From: Molossus alvarezi
Lineage: Eukaryota; Chordata; Mammalia; Chiroptera; Molossidae
Assembly: GCA_037176705.1 (NCBI GenBank)
Contig: CM073887.1
Span: 84,206,348 to 84,270,347, forward strand
DNA: 64,000 nt
Reading direction: 5' to 3'
The notes below the pieces were generated by a model. It was not told the origin of the DNA, made no database searches, and worked only from the letters and a program-made list of their open reading frames with translations. Every line of letters begins with the position of its first letter. Position 1 is the stretch's first letter. The position numbers and the translations under genes were made by a program. This document shows, one piece after another, positions 11,369-23,332 of the stretch.

Positions 11369-11884
11369 AAGAACAGGTACAAATATTAAGTTCTGTGTTT
11401 AAGGGGGTTGGGGGGTAGGTGGGAATACTCAACAACTTAGTTTCCCAAGGATAGAATTAGGAGATCTGTCTTGATAACATTTTATTTGAAGATGATTTGG
11501 GAGGGTAGGGTATGAACCTTAATTGCCTTTAAGCTCAGTTTATACCAGGCAAAATTTTGGTTGGAAAAGTATAAATTTCTCTCTTGGTACTGCAGATTGG
11601 GGTCATACACAAAAACCTGTCTTGGTGTAGACTAGGTGTTTAGATTCATGGCAAATAGGGGATAAGTAGATCTCATTAGCAAATACGGGCATATCTTGTG
11701 GCTGGCAGTTTCAGTACATATGTTACAAATATTACTCTCTCTACTAGAAAAGCAGATTTCCTAGTGCACGTCTCCCAGTGGAATAGGATTTTAAACTTTG
11801 CTTCTTTCTATACATTTTGTCTTTTATATTTAGAGTCTACTGCCAACTAACAATTCTTCTTCTTTTTTTTTTTGTTGTTGAAAG

Positions 11885-11963
11885 TGTTGACTTGGAGACA
11901 AATAGAGGCCCAGAGCAAGAGCGACAGTGGGACAGCTGCCCCGACTTCCCTGGGCATTGAGAA
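11885..11963 (+). CDS. UIMC1: UIMC1 coding exon (SKSDSGTAAPTSL segment)
   Basis: 79 nt, flanked by a T-rich tract ending gaaag and by a GTATGT donor. It begins with the last two bases of a codon and ends with two bases (AA) that the next exon completes to AAG. It encodes LTWRQIEAQSKSDSG and ends ...SLGIE(K). The preceding exon, which should carry the first zinc finger, is not in the window. Confidence 0.85.
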
Positions 11964-12410
11964 GTATGTATGCTGTGTTCAGGGAGCTCTTATTTAACGT
12001 ATCATTGCTTGAACCAGATTTAAAAAAAACAATTCATCTCTTACCCTGGATTTCTCTGACCTGGCAATTGTTTTGTTCCTTGGATGCCCGAATTTCTTTT
12101 TCTTAGTCCCAGTTTATGTCAGTGTAAGTGGCCTCTGCATATCCCTTTTTATTACCCTAAAAAATACTTCTACCCACTCTACTTTTACATTGCTCTTAAC
12201 TTTGGAATCAGAACACACATGAAAACAGTAAAGCTAAATTTCAACATAACAGTTTTATAAAGCGGTTTAGGTTATGGTGACTTAGTAGAATACAAGCAAG
12301 AAAATGTGTCACATTTATACCAAATTAAGGATGTTATGTTATTAATGTATGCAACTTTAATTTTCTTTAACACTGTCTGCCAAAATAAACTTTATTCCTT
12401 ATAACTTAAA

Positions 12411-12449
<39 letters not shown>

Positions 12450-15400
12450 CATTTATTATGTACAGTTAATCCCACTGTTTTGGCTGCATTAAATTAATTT
12501 TCAAATTAAAAAAATTTTTTTCTTTGAATATTGTTGTGTGGTGCTTGTGGGAAGCAGTGAGCTATTTTGAGATATAATGATAACAGAAGTTGAGTTACAA
12601 AAGGTTGGGTAGTAGAGAAGACTTCCTTGGGTTGTGGGTAGCAGCTTAACTAAGAAGACACATTCTGAGGGGTTGGGTTTGAGTGCTGTCTCCCAAAAGT
12701 AAAGACGTTACCAACAATACATTAGAGCAGTTAGTTAGTAGGCAGAAACATTTATCTTAGAAACACAGATTTAGACCCTAAATTTTAGAGTTGCCTTCCC
12801 TAATCCAGTTGAGCAGAGTTGATTACTTTGTTTCTTTTGGAAAAACTGTAATGTAGACATTCCTCTAGGGCTGTATTCATCACAGTGTATTGCAGTAATT
12901 TTGTTTTGTTCAGTTTTGACATTTCTGTTTCCCTGGCTGGGCTGTTAGTTATTTGAAGGCAGATACTTGCCTTCATTCATGCTTTTATTCTCCAGCATCA
13001 CTCGTATGGTCTGAGACAGCAACAGTAATAATACCTATTTGCTGAGTGCCTAATACTGTGTACCAGTCACTGTGCTAAGTGCTTTATTTGCCACATAACT
13101 CTCTCAAGAGCTAGTAAGGTAATTACTTTTTTTTTTTTTTAAATAAAGAAACTGAAGAGAAATTGTAACTGGTTGAGATCACGAGGGCAGAACCGGCAAA
13201 GCCTACCTGACTTATGTTCTTTCCCCAGTGCTGCCGTCACTCATGTAGTGGGAAGTTAATAAATGCTTTTCCCATTTTGAAAGGTACATTGGTCTGCTTT
13301 TCTGAGAAGGAAAAGTTTTACTTGCATTCTCCCAGATTATTAAATGCTTAAGACTTATTTCTTCTATTTTAAAGACCTCCAGAGAACTTCTTCCTTAGAG
13401 CTAATCCAAATCTCCCTTGCTATAGTAATTGAGTAGTAATGGCCAGAAAGAGAAGTCTAAGATGGCAAACTTTGGAAAGTTTTCTTTAGCTTCTTAAAAC
13501 TAAGATGATCTTATGAGTCAGGTAAACCTGGCTTCTGATAATTGTTGGCTATAGAAATGTGGGGAGAAAAGTACCCTTTTTTTTGGGGGGGGGGGTATGT
13601 GTCCCTAGCGGGAACTGAACCCAGGACTCTCTGGTCCACAGGCCAACGCTCCAGCTGCTGAGCCAAACTGGCCAGGGCAGAAAAGTACCTTCTTAATAGG
13701 GCTGGAAAATTAATTGAGAAATTGTGTTTAAAGCACCTTCCACAATTATGAAATACTTAAATATATGTTCATTTTCTTCCTTTGTCCCTAATGATTCCAT
13801 TTTCACTGATGTCCAATAAGCCTTACATCAAGGACATAGTTTTCTCTCTTTCCACAAACTCAACTGTTATAAAAAGATAAAAATAACTATGTGTATGAAA
13901 TTATGCAGAAGCCTCTGGCAGAACCACATGGTTTTCGTAACTTCCTAGTTGATGTTGCAAGTTGTAGAATTAAAGAATTTGGCATATGGACAGACTTGAT
14001 TTACTAATCAGACAAGTTCATCTACCCTGGTAAAATTGTCATCTTGATTTAATGCTTATGGTGCTCCCCTTTCTGTCTAAATTTTAACTTCACTTTGAAA
14101 AAACTATTACACTAAGATTCAGAAGAGTTTGACAGGATATTTTATGTCTGAAGAACAATCAGCATTGTTTGAGATAGTTAGAAGAGCTAATTTTATTACC
14201 ACCCCACTGCTGTATCAGCAGGGTACAGAGAAACAGCCAGGGAAAACCACTAATCACTCAGTCCTTTTGATTGTCATTGGGTTAGTTTTACTGGTGGTCC
14301 TGCTGAGCAAATCTGCATTAGTTGACATGTCTCCTCCACATAATAAGTTTGAGAGGTGAAAACACAATTTGAGACATATCCAGGAGCCCAGTGGCAAAAG
14401 CAAATCTTAAAACTTCTTTTTCTCTTTTTCTTCTGATTGGCTAGGAATGAAAAGTGTTACCTCTGTAAATCCTTGGTCCCATTCAAAGAGTACCAGTGTC
14501 ATGTAGAGTCCTGTCTCCAGATTGCAAGGGATGACCAAAGAGATGGGCCTGAAGAGAGTGGGAGAGTATCTTCAGCTGTGGAGGGGAGGCAGCGGCAGTG
14601 GCCGAGGAACACAAAGGTATGTGGGGTGTTTTGATAGGAAAGGCTACCTAAATTTCCACAGTTCTTTCTGTTTCGGGTTTTTTTCTCCCCTCCCTTTCTT
14701 CTTTTCTTGTGTTTATCTTGAAACAAGATTTGTACTTTTTAAAATTACTATTTTTCTTTTAATTAAAAACTCATATATGCTCATTGTAGAAAATATGGAA
14801 AGTTTTTTTTTTTTTTTAACTATGAAGATGTTGAATATAAACTAAAATTGAAAAAAAAAGTATGAGGAATCGGGACATTATCAACCATAATTTCTTCCAG
14901 TCTTTTTTTCTATGCATTTTTGATGTAGTTGGCAACATACTATATATGTGTGTATGTATACCTAACACTGTAACATAAACACCTTTCTTGGTTTATTTTT
15001 AAACTATTAAAGAAATTACTCTCACCCTGGCCAGTTTGGCTCAGCTGTTAGAGTGTCGGCCTGCGGTCCAGAGAGACCTGGATTCGGTTCCCATTAAGGG
15101 CATGTACCTCGGTTGTAGTTTGTCCCCGACCCTGGTTGGGTTGTGCGGGAGGCAGCCACTCGAAGTGTCCCTTTCACATCGATGTTTCTCTCTCTCGCTC
15201 TCTCTCTCTCTTCGTCTCTCTCCCTCCCACTCTATCTGAACAAAAAATGGAAAAATGTCCTTGGGTGAGGATAAAAAAAAAATTACTCTTAATGTTTGTA
15301 TCACACAGTCACTTAACCATTCTCATTATTGGACATTCAAGTTCTTTCCAGTTCTTCTGTATTATAAGACTGTTTAAAACATTAGTCAGTTTTTGTACCA

Positions 15401-18339
15401 CTGATTATTTCCTTCAAATAGATTTCCTGAAGTGGAACTCTTAGGCAGTGGATAAAATCATTTAAAAATTTCGTGAAACATACTGCCAAATTGCTTTCCA
15501 GAAGGGTTATCCAGTCATACCCTCCCTGCCAATATGTGAGATCAACTCTTGAACGTTTTATGTGCCTAGCCTTAGGGAAGCTGTGGGGTCAGGCCCTTGG
15601 TCACTGGGAAGATGGCTATGCTTTCTGGGCTTTGTGATTAGAAATTAGGAAAAGCAAGTCTTGGCTTAACAGATCAAAGATAAAACAGCAGCTCCATATT
15701 CTAGGCTTACTCACATAGCAATCACTGTACACTAATATGAAGAAGCCATTATCTGTCAGGATAGAAGAAAGGGACCCCTATATGAATGAGGTGGTTTGTG
15801 CTGATGATTTGGAGTTGGCTCTTAAAGGTATGTGCTTATATAGAGCCAGTTTATTCTTCTGGCAACACTGTCCCTGGAAGTTACCTCAAAACTGTTACTG
15901 TCTATTTTAAATCTCTCTAAATCTATCGTAGGCCAAAGGCTACTGTTGTTTAATAGGATCTTGGTGTAATAATTTGCCTTCACTCATATCCATCCTTGGA
16001 TAATATTGGCATAAAGATGTATTCTCTTCATCATGGTTTGCTTTTTTCACTTGTCATTTATTAGAAAGCAAAAGACTTTCTTAGAGATGTGCCTGCACAC
16101 CTCTTTCTTCTGGAGACAGGTGTGATCTGGGCTAAGAAAGTTGTATTTTAGCCCTGGCCAGTTTGGCTCAGCGGTTAGAGCATCGGCCTGCGGTCCTGAG
16201 AGACCCAGGTTCGGTTCCCGCTAGGGGCACGTACCTCGGTTGCAGTTTGTCCCCGGCCCTGGTCGGTTGTGCGGGTGGCAGCCACTCGATGTGTTCCTTT
16301 CACGTCGATGTTTCCTCTCTCTCTCTCTCTGTTCCTCTCTCTCCCTCCCACTCTACCTGAACAAAAAATGGAAAAATGTCCTCGGGTGAGGATAAAAAAA
16401 AAAAAAAAAAGAAAGTTGTATTTTACATTTTTTAGATTCTGCGCTGTGAGGTAACCCTTTTCCTTTTATCTATTTATCTCTGTCACAGGAAAAAGGTTAC
16501 AATGAAGGTCGACTCCTCAGTCTCTTGGAACAGTCTGAGCACAAAACTGTAGGTGAGGACCCCAGGACCAATTTTATGGGCTTTTGGCTAAGGCCTTCCA
16601 GTGAAAAGAACCATTACCAACACCCTATTTGTTGAAGTTGTGTGGGTACACATTTGACCTAAGTGACCTGCCTTTGAAATTCGGTCTGGGTCATCTCTCC
16701 CTAAGGAAGATGGGGAGGTAGCCTGTCTTATTCATCATGTATTTCATTTCAGGTTTTATAAAGCCTAAACTTTCAGGACTGCCTATTGAACTGGGAAAAA
16801 ACATTTCCAGATGACAGGGCAATGACACAAGCCCCAAGTGCCTTCTAAAGGAACACGCATGGGAAATCAGACATGCCAACGTTCCTGCCTCCTCCTAATG
16901 TTTTGTGCTTCTTTCATACGTTGTCTTTAGCTTAGTGTTCCAGCCTATGTTCCTGAGGGATTGTAGGAAGTAACTCTGCCTCTTTGTGCCTGGTATCTAG
17001 GGAGTAGTAGAGTAGATTGGTTACAAGCATTGCACAGAGTTAGTAATACCAACTTCACAGATTATAAGGATTTTATCTAATAAAGCTCCAAACGTTCCCT
17101 GGCACAAGTAGGTCTTTGATTAATGTTAGCTACTATTATTACTGTGGTTGTTATTAGTTGCTATTGTTAAAATTCACTAGGTGCAGATGGAAGAGGAACT
17201 TTTGCTTAAGCTTTCTGATGACTATAAAAAGCAGCCTCTCTGAGCCCCATGTCCTGCTGCCTCTAGATCAGCAGGTTGTGATTCTCAGCAGGTGACAGAT
17301 TTCCCTTGGCAACTACTTGTTCCTCAGTCTAGATTTGAAGTAGATTTATTTAGAGGTTGTTCATTTAAAAGTGTTCACCTCAGTACTTCTGTAGCTGTCT
17401 GTTGGATCCTAAATGCTCACATTCCATTGGTCTGGAGGTTGGGGAACTGAGCTATGGAGATAAGCCTGATGAAAAGCAGTGCCTAGAATACAGGAAGCAC
17501 ATGATCAATGGGAAGTGGTGTGATTATAACATCACTAACAATATTATTACTTTTTCTCTCCTATCACAGATGCAGAGATAAAGACCAAGTTTTCAGAAAC
17601 AGTGGCCTTCAGGTGAATTGGGGTATGCATTGAAGTGTGGCTGTCAGCAGTCTAGAAAAGTGCAGGCCTGGTCCTGGGTTCTGTGTATAGTGTGATACTC
17701 AAAATGTTGAAGTTAGAAATCACTGTGGACCTCTCTCTGTATACCTCTGTGACCTCCCCTATATCTTGGCTAAAAATTGGATAGTATCTCAGTTCACTAA
17801 CGGTATTAAAACAAGCAGAGCATAAGCTATTTCTTACTCCTGTCTACCTTTCTATTCCTACCCAACCCTGCTCTTCTGACTTGGATTTCAAGCAGCTTGG
17901 GTATTTGGGTCTGAATCCTCATTTTGTCACTGACAATCTGTGTGGCTTTAAGGTTTATGATTTACTCAATGTCCTCATCTGTAAAAGGGGAATGATATTA
18001 TCTAGTTGGATGATTACAAAGATTATGTGAATTAATAATGTAAAAGCCCCTGTTACAATGCATGATGCATACTTAGTGTTTATTTGTAGGTGTATATTGA
18101 ATTCTGAATTTTTTCCCCTTCTCTCTAGGGTACCCTCGGCAGGGATGGAAGAGGCAGGCTGCAGCAGGGAGATGCAGAGTTCCTTTACACATCTCGACTT
18201 AAATGAGTCTCCCATCAAGTCTTTTGTTTCAATTTCAGAAGCCACAGATTGCTTAGTGGACTTTAAAAAGCAGTTTACTGTCCATCCGGGTAGCCGGACA
18301 CGGTCCAAAACAGGCAGAGGAAGAAGGAGAAAATCCTGA
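11885..18339 (+). CDS. UIMC1: UIMC1 (RAP80) BRCA1-A complex ubiquitin-binding protein, C-terminal part (last five coding exons)
   Basis: RAP80 reads Lys63-linked ubiquitin at DNA double-strand breaks through N-terminal UIM motifs and brings the BRCA1-A complex (Abraxas, BRCC36, BRCC45, MERIT40) to them in the nucleus. Only the C-terminal ~190 codons are here. Five exons (11885-11963, 14445-14616, 16489-16552, 17570-17612, 18129-18339) join in frame with GT-AG boundaries and end at a TGA at 18337-18339. The joined peptide matches the RAP80 C-terminus as I know it: a CYLCKSLVPF...HVESC zinc-knuckle-like segment, an EGRLLSLLEQSEHKT block, MEEAGCSREMQSSF, and a very basic tail ending GRGRRRKS. 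The UIMs, the Abraxas-interacting region and the better-known UBZ-like finger would be encoded left of the window; I found no further UIMC1 exon in 1-11884. No frameshift or premature stop is seen. HK3 follows on the same strand about 6 kb downstream. Confidence 0.93.
12412..12446 (+). repeat. (TG)n microsatellite
   Basis: About 17 uninterrupted TG units in a UIMC1 intron. Confidence 0.95.
13020..13215 (+). repeat. MIR element with an inserted poly(T) run
   Basis: TTGCTGAGTGCCTAATACTG, CACTGTGCTAAGTGCTTTAT and AAACTGAAGAGAAATTGTAA are MIR landmarks. Confidence 0.7.
13575..13677 (-). mobile_element. Truncated Ves-type SINE
   Basis: Only the tRNA-like half remains (GGGAACTGAACCCAGGACTC ... 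GCCAAACTGGCCAGGGC) after a T8/G10 run. Target duplication AGAAAAGTACC flanks it, so it inserted in this short form. Confidence 0.85.
14445..14616 (+). CDS. UIMC1: UIMC1 coding exon with zinc-knuckle-like motif
   Basis: 172 nt, acceptor ggctag, donor GTATGT. The first G completes the lysine codon of the previous exon. It encodes NEKCYLCKSLVPFKEYQCHV followed by ESCLQIA. The spacing C-x2-C...H-x3-C resembles the UBZ4-type finger found earlier in the protein, so this looks like a second, degenerate zinc-binding unit. Ends in phase 0. Confidence 0.93.
15023..15279 (+). mobile_element. Ves-type SINE
   Basis: Head ACCCTGGCCAGTTTGGCTCA, tail GGTGAGGATAAAAAAA; target duplication AAATTACTCT at 15013-15022 and 15280-15289. 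In the intron between UIMC1 exons 14445-14616 and 16489-16552. Confidence 0.93.
16151..16408 (+). mobile_element. Ves-type SINE, young-looking
   Basis: Intact SINE with a perfect 17-bp target duplication AAGAAAGTTGTATTTTA (16134-16150 and 16409-16425). It ends only 80 bp before a UIMC1 exon acceptor. Confidence 0.95.
16489..16552 (+). CDS. UIMC1: UIMC1 coding exon (EGRLLSLLEQSEHKT)
   Basis: 64 nt between ctgtcacag and GTGAGG. Encodes EKGYNEGRLLSLLEQSEHKT-V and leaves one G that joins the next exon to give Asp. The sequence matches the same block of human RAP80 closely. Confidence 0.9.
17570..17612 (+). CDS. UIMC1: UIMC1 coding exon (DAEIKTKFSETVAF)
   Basis: 43-nt micro-exon between ctatcacag and GTGAAT. 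Its phase is fixed by both neighbours (G|AT entering, AG|G leaving). Encodes (D)AEIKTKFSETVAF(R). It is too short to detect by open frame alone and was found by following the protein. Confidence 0.88.
18129..18339 (+). CDS. UIMC1: UIMC1 terminal coding exon
   Basis: Acceptor ttctctctag, stop TGA at 18337-18339. Encodes VPSAGMEEAGCSREMQSSF, then LNESPIKSFVSISEATDCLV and a basic tail SRTRSKTGRGRRRKS. The Arg/Lys-rich end is typical of a nuclear protein. The most conserved stretch in the window for this gene. Confidence 0.95.
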
Positions 18340-18640
18340 ATTTCTAGGGTCTGAAGGTGGACAAAACTATTAGCAATAGGGGTGGGCCATGGTCATTAAA
18401 CTTTAGTGGCCCCCAGTTCATTGTTGAGCAAGTTTTGACCCTGTGGTTTCCACCACCAACACCCACTCAGCATTCTAATTTTTGTGTTTTCTATGCTCCA
18501 TACAAACAACTGTGTATAATATTCTGTTTTATAAGTCTGTTTGAATTCACTTATAGTTAAAATTTAAATATATTTATCTATGTTTGTATGAAATCTTATT
18601 TCAATGAGACAGAGATCTTCCCTTTTTTTCCCTCTGTGTT
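18340..18640 (+). other. UIMC1: UIMC1 3' untranslated region (end not fixed)
   Basis: AT-rich sequence directly after the UIMC1 stop. An ATTAAA hexamer lies at 18395-18400; no clean AATAAA is seen before about 18.6 kb, so the cleavage site is uncertain. Confidence 0.5.
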
Positions 18641-18912
18641 ATAGGGTTTGGGGTGGGGATATTTTAATTGTGGGGCTAGTTCTCAGACTCATAAATTACA
18701 TGTCTCTGAATGAATTTTTTACTGGTCTTTGATATACTGCCTATTTTCACTGAATGTGTAGTACACAATTTCAAACACTGTGTGGTTTATTCCCCTGACA
18801 TCATTCTGCAAGGCGCCAGGGCATTGAATCCTACTCTTGTTCTGCTATCCCTACCATTTAATAACCTCTTACTTCATCTCGCTGCCTCACCCAGTTAAGG
18901 ATTCTCAGCCAG

Positions 18913-19131
18913 CCCTGGGTGGGTGGCTCAGTTGGTTGGAGTGTCATCCCATGCACCAAAAAGTTGCAGATTTGATTCCCAGTCAGGGTACATACCTAGG
19001 TCATGAAGGGCACGTACAGGAGGTAACCATTCGTTTCTTACATTGATGTCTGTCTGTCTGTCTCTCTCCCTCTCTCCCTCTCCTCTCTTACTCTCTCTAA
19101 ACATATTCCTGGGTGAGGATTGAAAACAAAA
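18913..19131 (+). mobile_element. Ves-type SINE, GCACCAAAAAG subfamily
   Basis: Head AGCCCTGGGTGGGTGGCTCA, CCCATGCACCAAAAAGTTGC, tail CTGGGTGAGGATTGAAAACA. No clear target duplication was seen. Confidence 0.8.
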
Positions 19132-19874
19132 CAGAATTCCCACCAGAACATAAGTCTTTTGAGGTCTATGTCCTGTCATCCTTCCCAGGAATTTGTAAGT
19201 GAACACTCTGTTTTTAGTTGCTTCCTATGCAATTATTTTTCCTTTCTAGATTAACCAGTGGGGATGCCAGGCATATTCATCTGTTAAAACTGTGATTAGT
19301 TCTCTCCCTGTCAGAGGTCATAGCAGCAATAGGAAATAGGTTCTGCTTCAGCACATTAGTAGAAAGTGCACATTCTCAATCACATTGCCAGGAGTTTCCA
19401 AAGCAGAAGAGAGATGTGGTATCTCCTCAGTGCATAGGCAGTTGTGGAGGGTGTTGAATGGCAGAAGCAACTACCTGAGGAAGATGACCAAAAAGGGATG
19501 TTAGAAAAGCTAGCTTTGACCCAAACTGATTTGAAGATGTAATAACAGACTGTGTGTGGGAGGTGGTGGAGGAACAGGAAAGGATCCTGGAACAGGATAA
19601 ACAGGGACACAGTCAGACTCTCCTAACTTTTGATTTATCAGGTCCAAAGTTACTTTTTCCTTTATTTTAAAATGAAAATGAAGTGTGTGTTAGACTGAGG
19701 AGTTCAGAGATAGCTAGGATGGAAGGCATAGTGCAGGACTTTAAGGAAAGCACTGTTTTCTGTTTGGGTGCCTTGCACACGAGATCTTCGAGTTAGGCAG
19801 GCTGGCAGGCAGGCTCACTGTCTGTTCCTTCTGTGTCTTGGTGTGGATGGCGCTGACATTGAGATCAGCATCCC

Positions 19875-20020
19875 ATAAGTAATACTAATTATTTTTTGAG
19901 CAACTACTATGGTTCAGGCAATGTATGTACCTTCATTTAATCCTCATAGCAATCCTGTGAGATAGGTATTATCCTCCCCAATTTTCAGATGAGGAAACAA
20001 AGGCTGAGAACAAATAAAGC
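19875..20020 (+). repeat. MIR element
   Basis: TTTTTGAGCAACTACTATGG, CATTTAATCCTCATAGCAAT, CCTGTGAGATAGGTATTATC and AGATGAGGAAACAAAGGCTG are near-consensus MIR. Confidence 0.85.
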
Positions 20021-21649
20021 CACTTTTTGTCCAGTGATACTACAGTGTCCCTCCTCTTCACTCCTAAAGAAAATGCAACATTTTGACTCTAGTATTGATT
20101 ATTTTCCTTTTAATGAAAATTATTTCCTTCTAAGTTTATCAGTTATGTCCCATCAGCTTAACTCTCAGTCTTCTAATTAAATAGCAATTTATTGGAGGTA
20201 GAGTTATATAAATAGGGGATAGTATGTTATCTCTCTCCCTGAATATAAGAAAAGGGAAAGAGCTGATTTTACTTAGCTTAAAATTGAGCAGTTTACTAGA
20301 ACATGGGTCAGTGGCAAATTATTGGAGTAGAGCATGGATAAGCAGGACTGGGAACAATAGGGTTTTAGCTAATGGGGAGTCAAAAGGAAACAACCACCTC
20401 CCCAGATCGTTCCCCAGCCCCCACTGTTTTTGGTAAAGGCTACTTGTTTGTTTTGTCACCCCCTCCTCCACCAGTGGTCCTATAGGAGGGGCATTGCTAA
20501 GACAGTGAAGAGACAGTGCTAAGACTAAGAAGTGGAAAGACTATCACATCAACCTGAGTCTGAATCCCTGTTTCTGATACAAGTTAACCTCTCTGAGATC
20601 TAGTTTCCTTGTCCATAAAATGGGAAAAAATATTACTTACTGGGTTCTCAGGGATAAGATAAGGTGTATAAAGGCATAGTATCTATTGCGTAGAAGATGA
20701 TGAAGAAGTGGCAGCAGTTGCTATTAATGTGATGCTAGTTTTGTATGTCATAAGTAGTGTTACAGTGAGAGGCAGAAAAGCCAGAGAGAGGTGGGGTGCA
20801 GATACAGGAAGAAACAGTTCTTAAAAGAGCGAGCCTTCTACCTTAGCTCCATCAACCACCAGCCTTCCACATCAAGCTCGAACCCTGGGCATTTAGAGCC
20901 CTCCTAGAGTCCCTGGTGGGTTTTTTTGCTTCTTCCAAGATGGGAAGCCCCTGTTCTGCCAGTGCTACTGACTCATGGAGATCTAGAAAGCTCCATGAAC
21001 TTCACAAGCTATTGCCATAAATTGAGAAAGAGAAGGGGACTTCCCTGTGTTAGGCATTATGGTTGTTCTTTCCCTTTGTTCCTACAATAGCTCTCTAGCA
21101 GAAGCAGTGCATTGCCCATTTCCCCTGGTACTCATCGTTCTAGTACGTACCCCACATGGTCCTATTGCAAGAACCTGTGACTGCAGCAGCAGTTCTCTAG
21201 GCTTGTGTGGCATAGGCTGGGAGTGCCAGGTAAGTTGGGCCCCTGAAGCAGCCCTCAAACTGAAAGGTGAAAGTTGGAGGATAAATAACACAATTGCCTC
21301 GCCTCTCAGGTGGGTGCATTCTAACCAGTTCCCTTGTAGGGCTTAGCTCCTACAGCAACTGGATTACATATGCTCTACTGGCTTCCTTCCCTCCCTGTCT
21401 CACTGCCAACTCCCCTGTCAGTGATCCTGGATCAGGGCTGGGGCTAGGGTAAGGGGCCCTCACTCTTGGGTTCATGTAAGGGCAGGGTTAACACTCATGA
21501 ACTTGAGGACCTCTTTACATTTTATAGCAGGGCAGCTCACATGCATCATCCTAATCCCAGCCCTGGTCTGGATCACTTCCCAATTAAACTATTTGTACTC
21601 AAATTTGATCTAATTCTGAAGGAACCAAACTAAGGCAAATCCTATGGAA

Positions 21650-21805
21650 AAATTAGTCTCCATGTTTTACACACAGACAAACTGAGGCTCAGAGAAGTGA
21701 AGAAATTTGCCTAAGGTCCTACAGCTGGTAAATAGGATGGGATTTGAACCCAGGTCTGTCTGACAGCAGAGCTAATGCTCTTGTACTTCACTATACTACC
21801 TTCTA
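21650..21805 (+). repeat. MIR element (3' half)
   Basis: ACAGACAAACTGAGGCTCAG, AGGTCCTACAGCTGGTAAAT, GGGATTTGAACCCAGGTCTG. Confidence 0.85.
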
Positions 21806-23332
21806 CCTCTCCCTTGAGTTATAAAACTCAGTGGAGATTTCAGATTTGGATGGGCTCTTTCTCACCTGTGAGGCAGGGCAGCTTTGGCCCCAAGATGATT
21901 TAGCAAATAGAGACAGGTGAGGGGAAGGCAGATGGCACTCAGTGGACAGTAGTACCGGTGAGAAGATGGAAGCATGTGTAAACCTAGTGGAAAAACGGCT
22001 GAAGTCATATGCACTAGGAAGGCAGGAAGAGGCTACTAATTACCTCTCAGTTTCAAAAGCCCTGGACTATTGAGGTGTAGTGGGAGGGCTCTTCAATTTA
22101 ACAAAAATTAACATACTCATTCCTTGTCATGTCTAGAACTGGGACCCGGAGCTCTAAAGAGTACGAAACATGTGCTTGGAGCCCACCGTAGTCAATGCAA
22201 CAATGGGGAAACATCCAAGACACTATGGGATCCATAGGCCGCACCTACCTGGGGTTAGGGCCAGGAGGAGCTTATCAGGGAAGGTTCCCTAAGCATCCAA
22301 ACATCAGTGATGACTGGGATGTAACTTAAAGGTGAAAAGGCTGGAAAAGGTGAAGAAGGAGTCATCCCAGACAGAGCAACATGAACAAAGACCTAACAGT
22401 AAAGCAGCTTGATGGGTATAGGAGAGCTGCAAGGCACATCCTAGTGAAAGGGCATGGAGGGAGCTGTGGGGAGCTTATTGGGGGCCTGTTGGCCTTATTG
22501 TTAGACATTGTCTGCTGTGAGAAGCAAGCCTGGGACCAACTCAGAGGAGGGTGGATCTGGCTGTGGCCTACCTTTCCTCCTGCTGACCACCTTTCCCCAT
22601 TTCTTAGTTCCTTCTGGACAGCTGGAGATCAGCACTAGGGGCTATGAGGGAGCCTTGTTAGGATTTGTCCTTCCCCTTGTTGGTCCGTGGCCATCTGGCC
22701 ACTGCTATGCCTCTGCTGCAGCCAGGACTATTAGCTGTTCACAGACCTCAAGTCCAGGCTGCCTCCCCTCTCCACAGGTCCTGACACAGCCTAGGGTTCT
22801 GGGACCCTAGCTTCTGGGGAGATGGACACAAGATTTCCAGAAACAGATGAGGAGCCCTGGCATTGCTTGTCAGGGACATATCCTCACTCTGCCTCGGGAG
22901 ACTGCAGACTGGCTGTCAGCATTAATCACAGCTGGGCCTTTCACATTCAGTTCCATAGTCTCCCCTCCCAACTGAACAAAGTTGAGAGAAACTGGAACTC
23001 CAGGCTAGGTCGAACACTATGTTGTGAGTAACTGCCCTCCCCCACCATTCCCATCTCTGAGTTCCCTGACTTTCGGGGCCTATATGCCTGATTGTTGCCC
23101 AGTGAACTGCACAGCAGAGATGATGTCTGGTGTTTCCAGGCCCAGTCAATGCCAAAACTGATACACGAGCTACTGTCCCTGGTCTCTGTCATCCTGGTGT
23201 CATGAGGAGGCCATGTACTATGTGGATAATGGTAGGGTTACTGTTGCTGAGGTAGCCTGAAGTTTTAAAGTATCTACCCACCAGTTTACCTGAAACAAAA
23301 ATTGATACAATGTTTTCTCCTACTATGATGGG

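Larger units (their letters stand above)
11381..14444. other. UIMC1 introns around the exon 11885-11963
   Basis: Holds one exon, a TG microsatellite, a MIR and a truncated SINE. The rest is AT-rich with nothing further recognised. Confidence 0.5.

Noticed and set aside
1..11884. Search for the UIMC1 exon carrying the first zinc finger
   Set aside because: No segment encoding a C-x2-C...H-x3-C finger of the expected sequence was found; it must lie to the left.
14129..14359. 76-codon open frame with a hydrophobic stretch before a UIMC1 exon
   Set aside because: AT-rich intron, no splice or family support; the hydrophobic run is from T-rich sequence.
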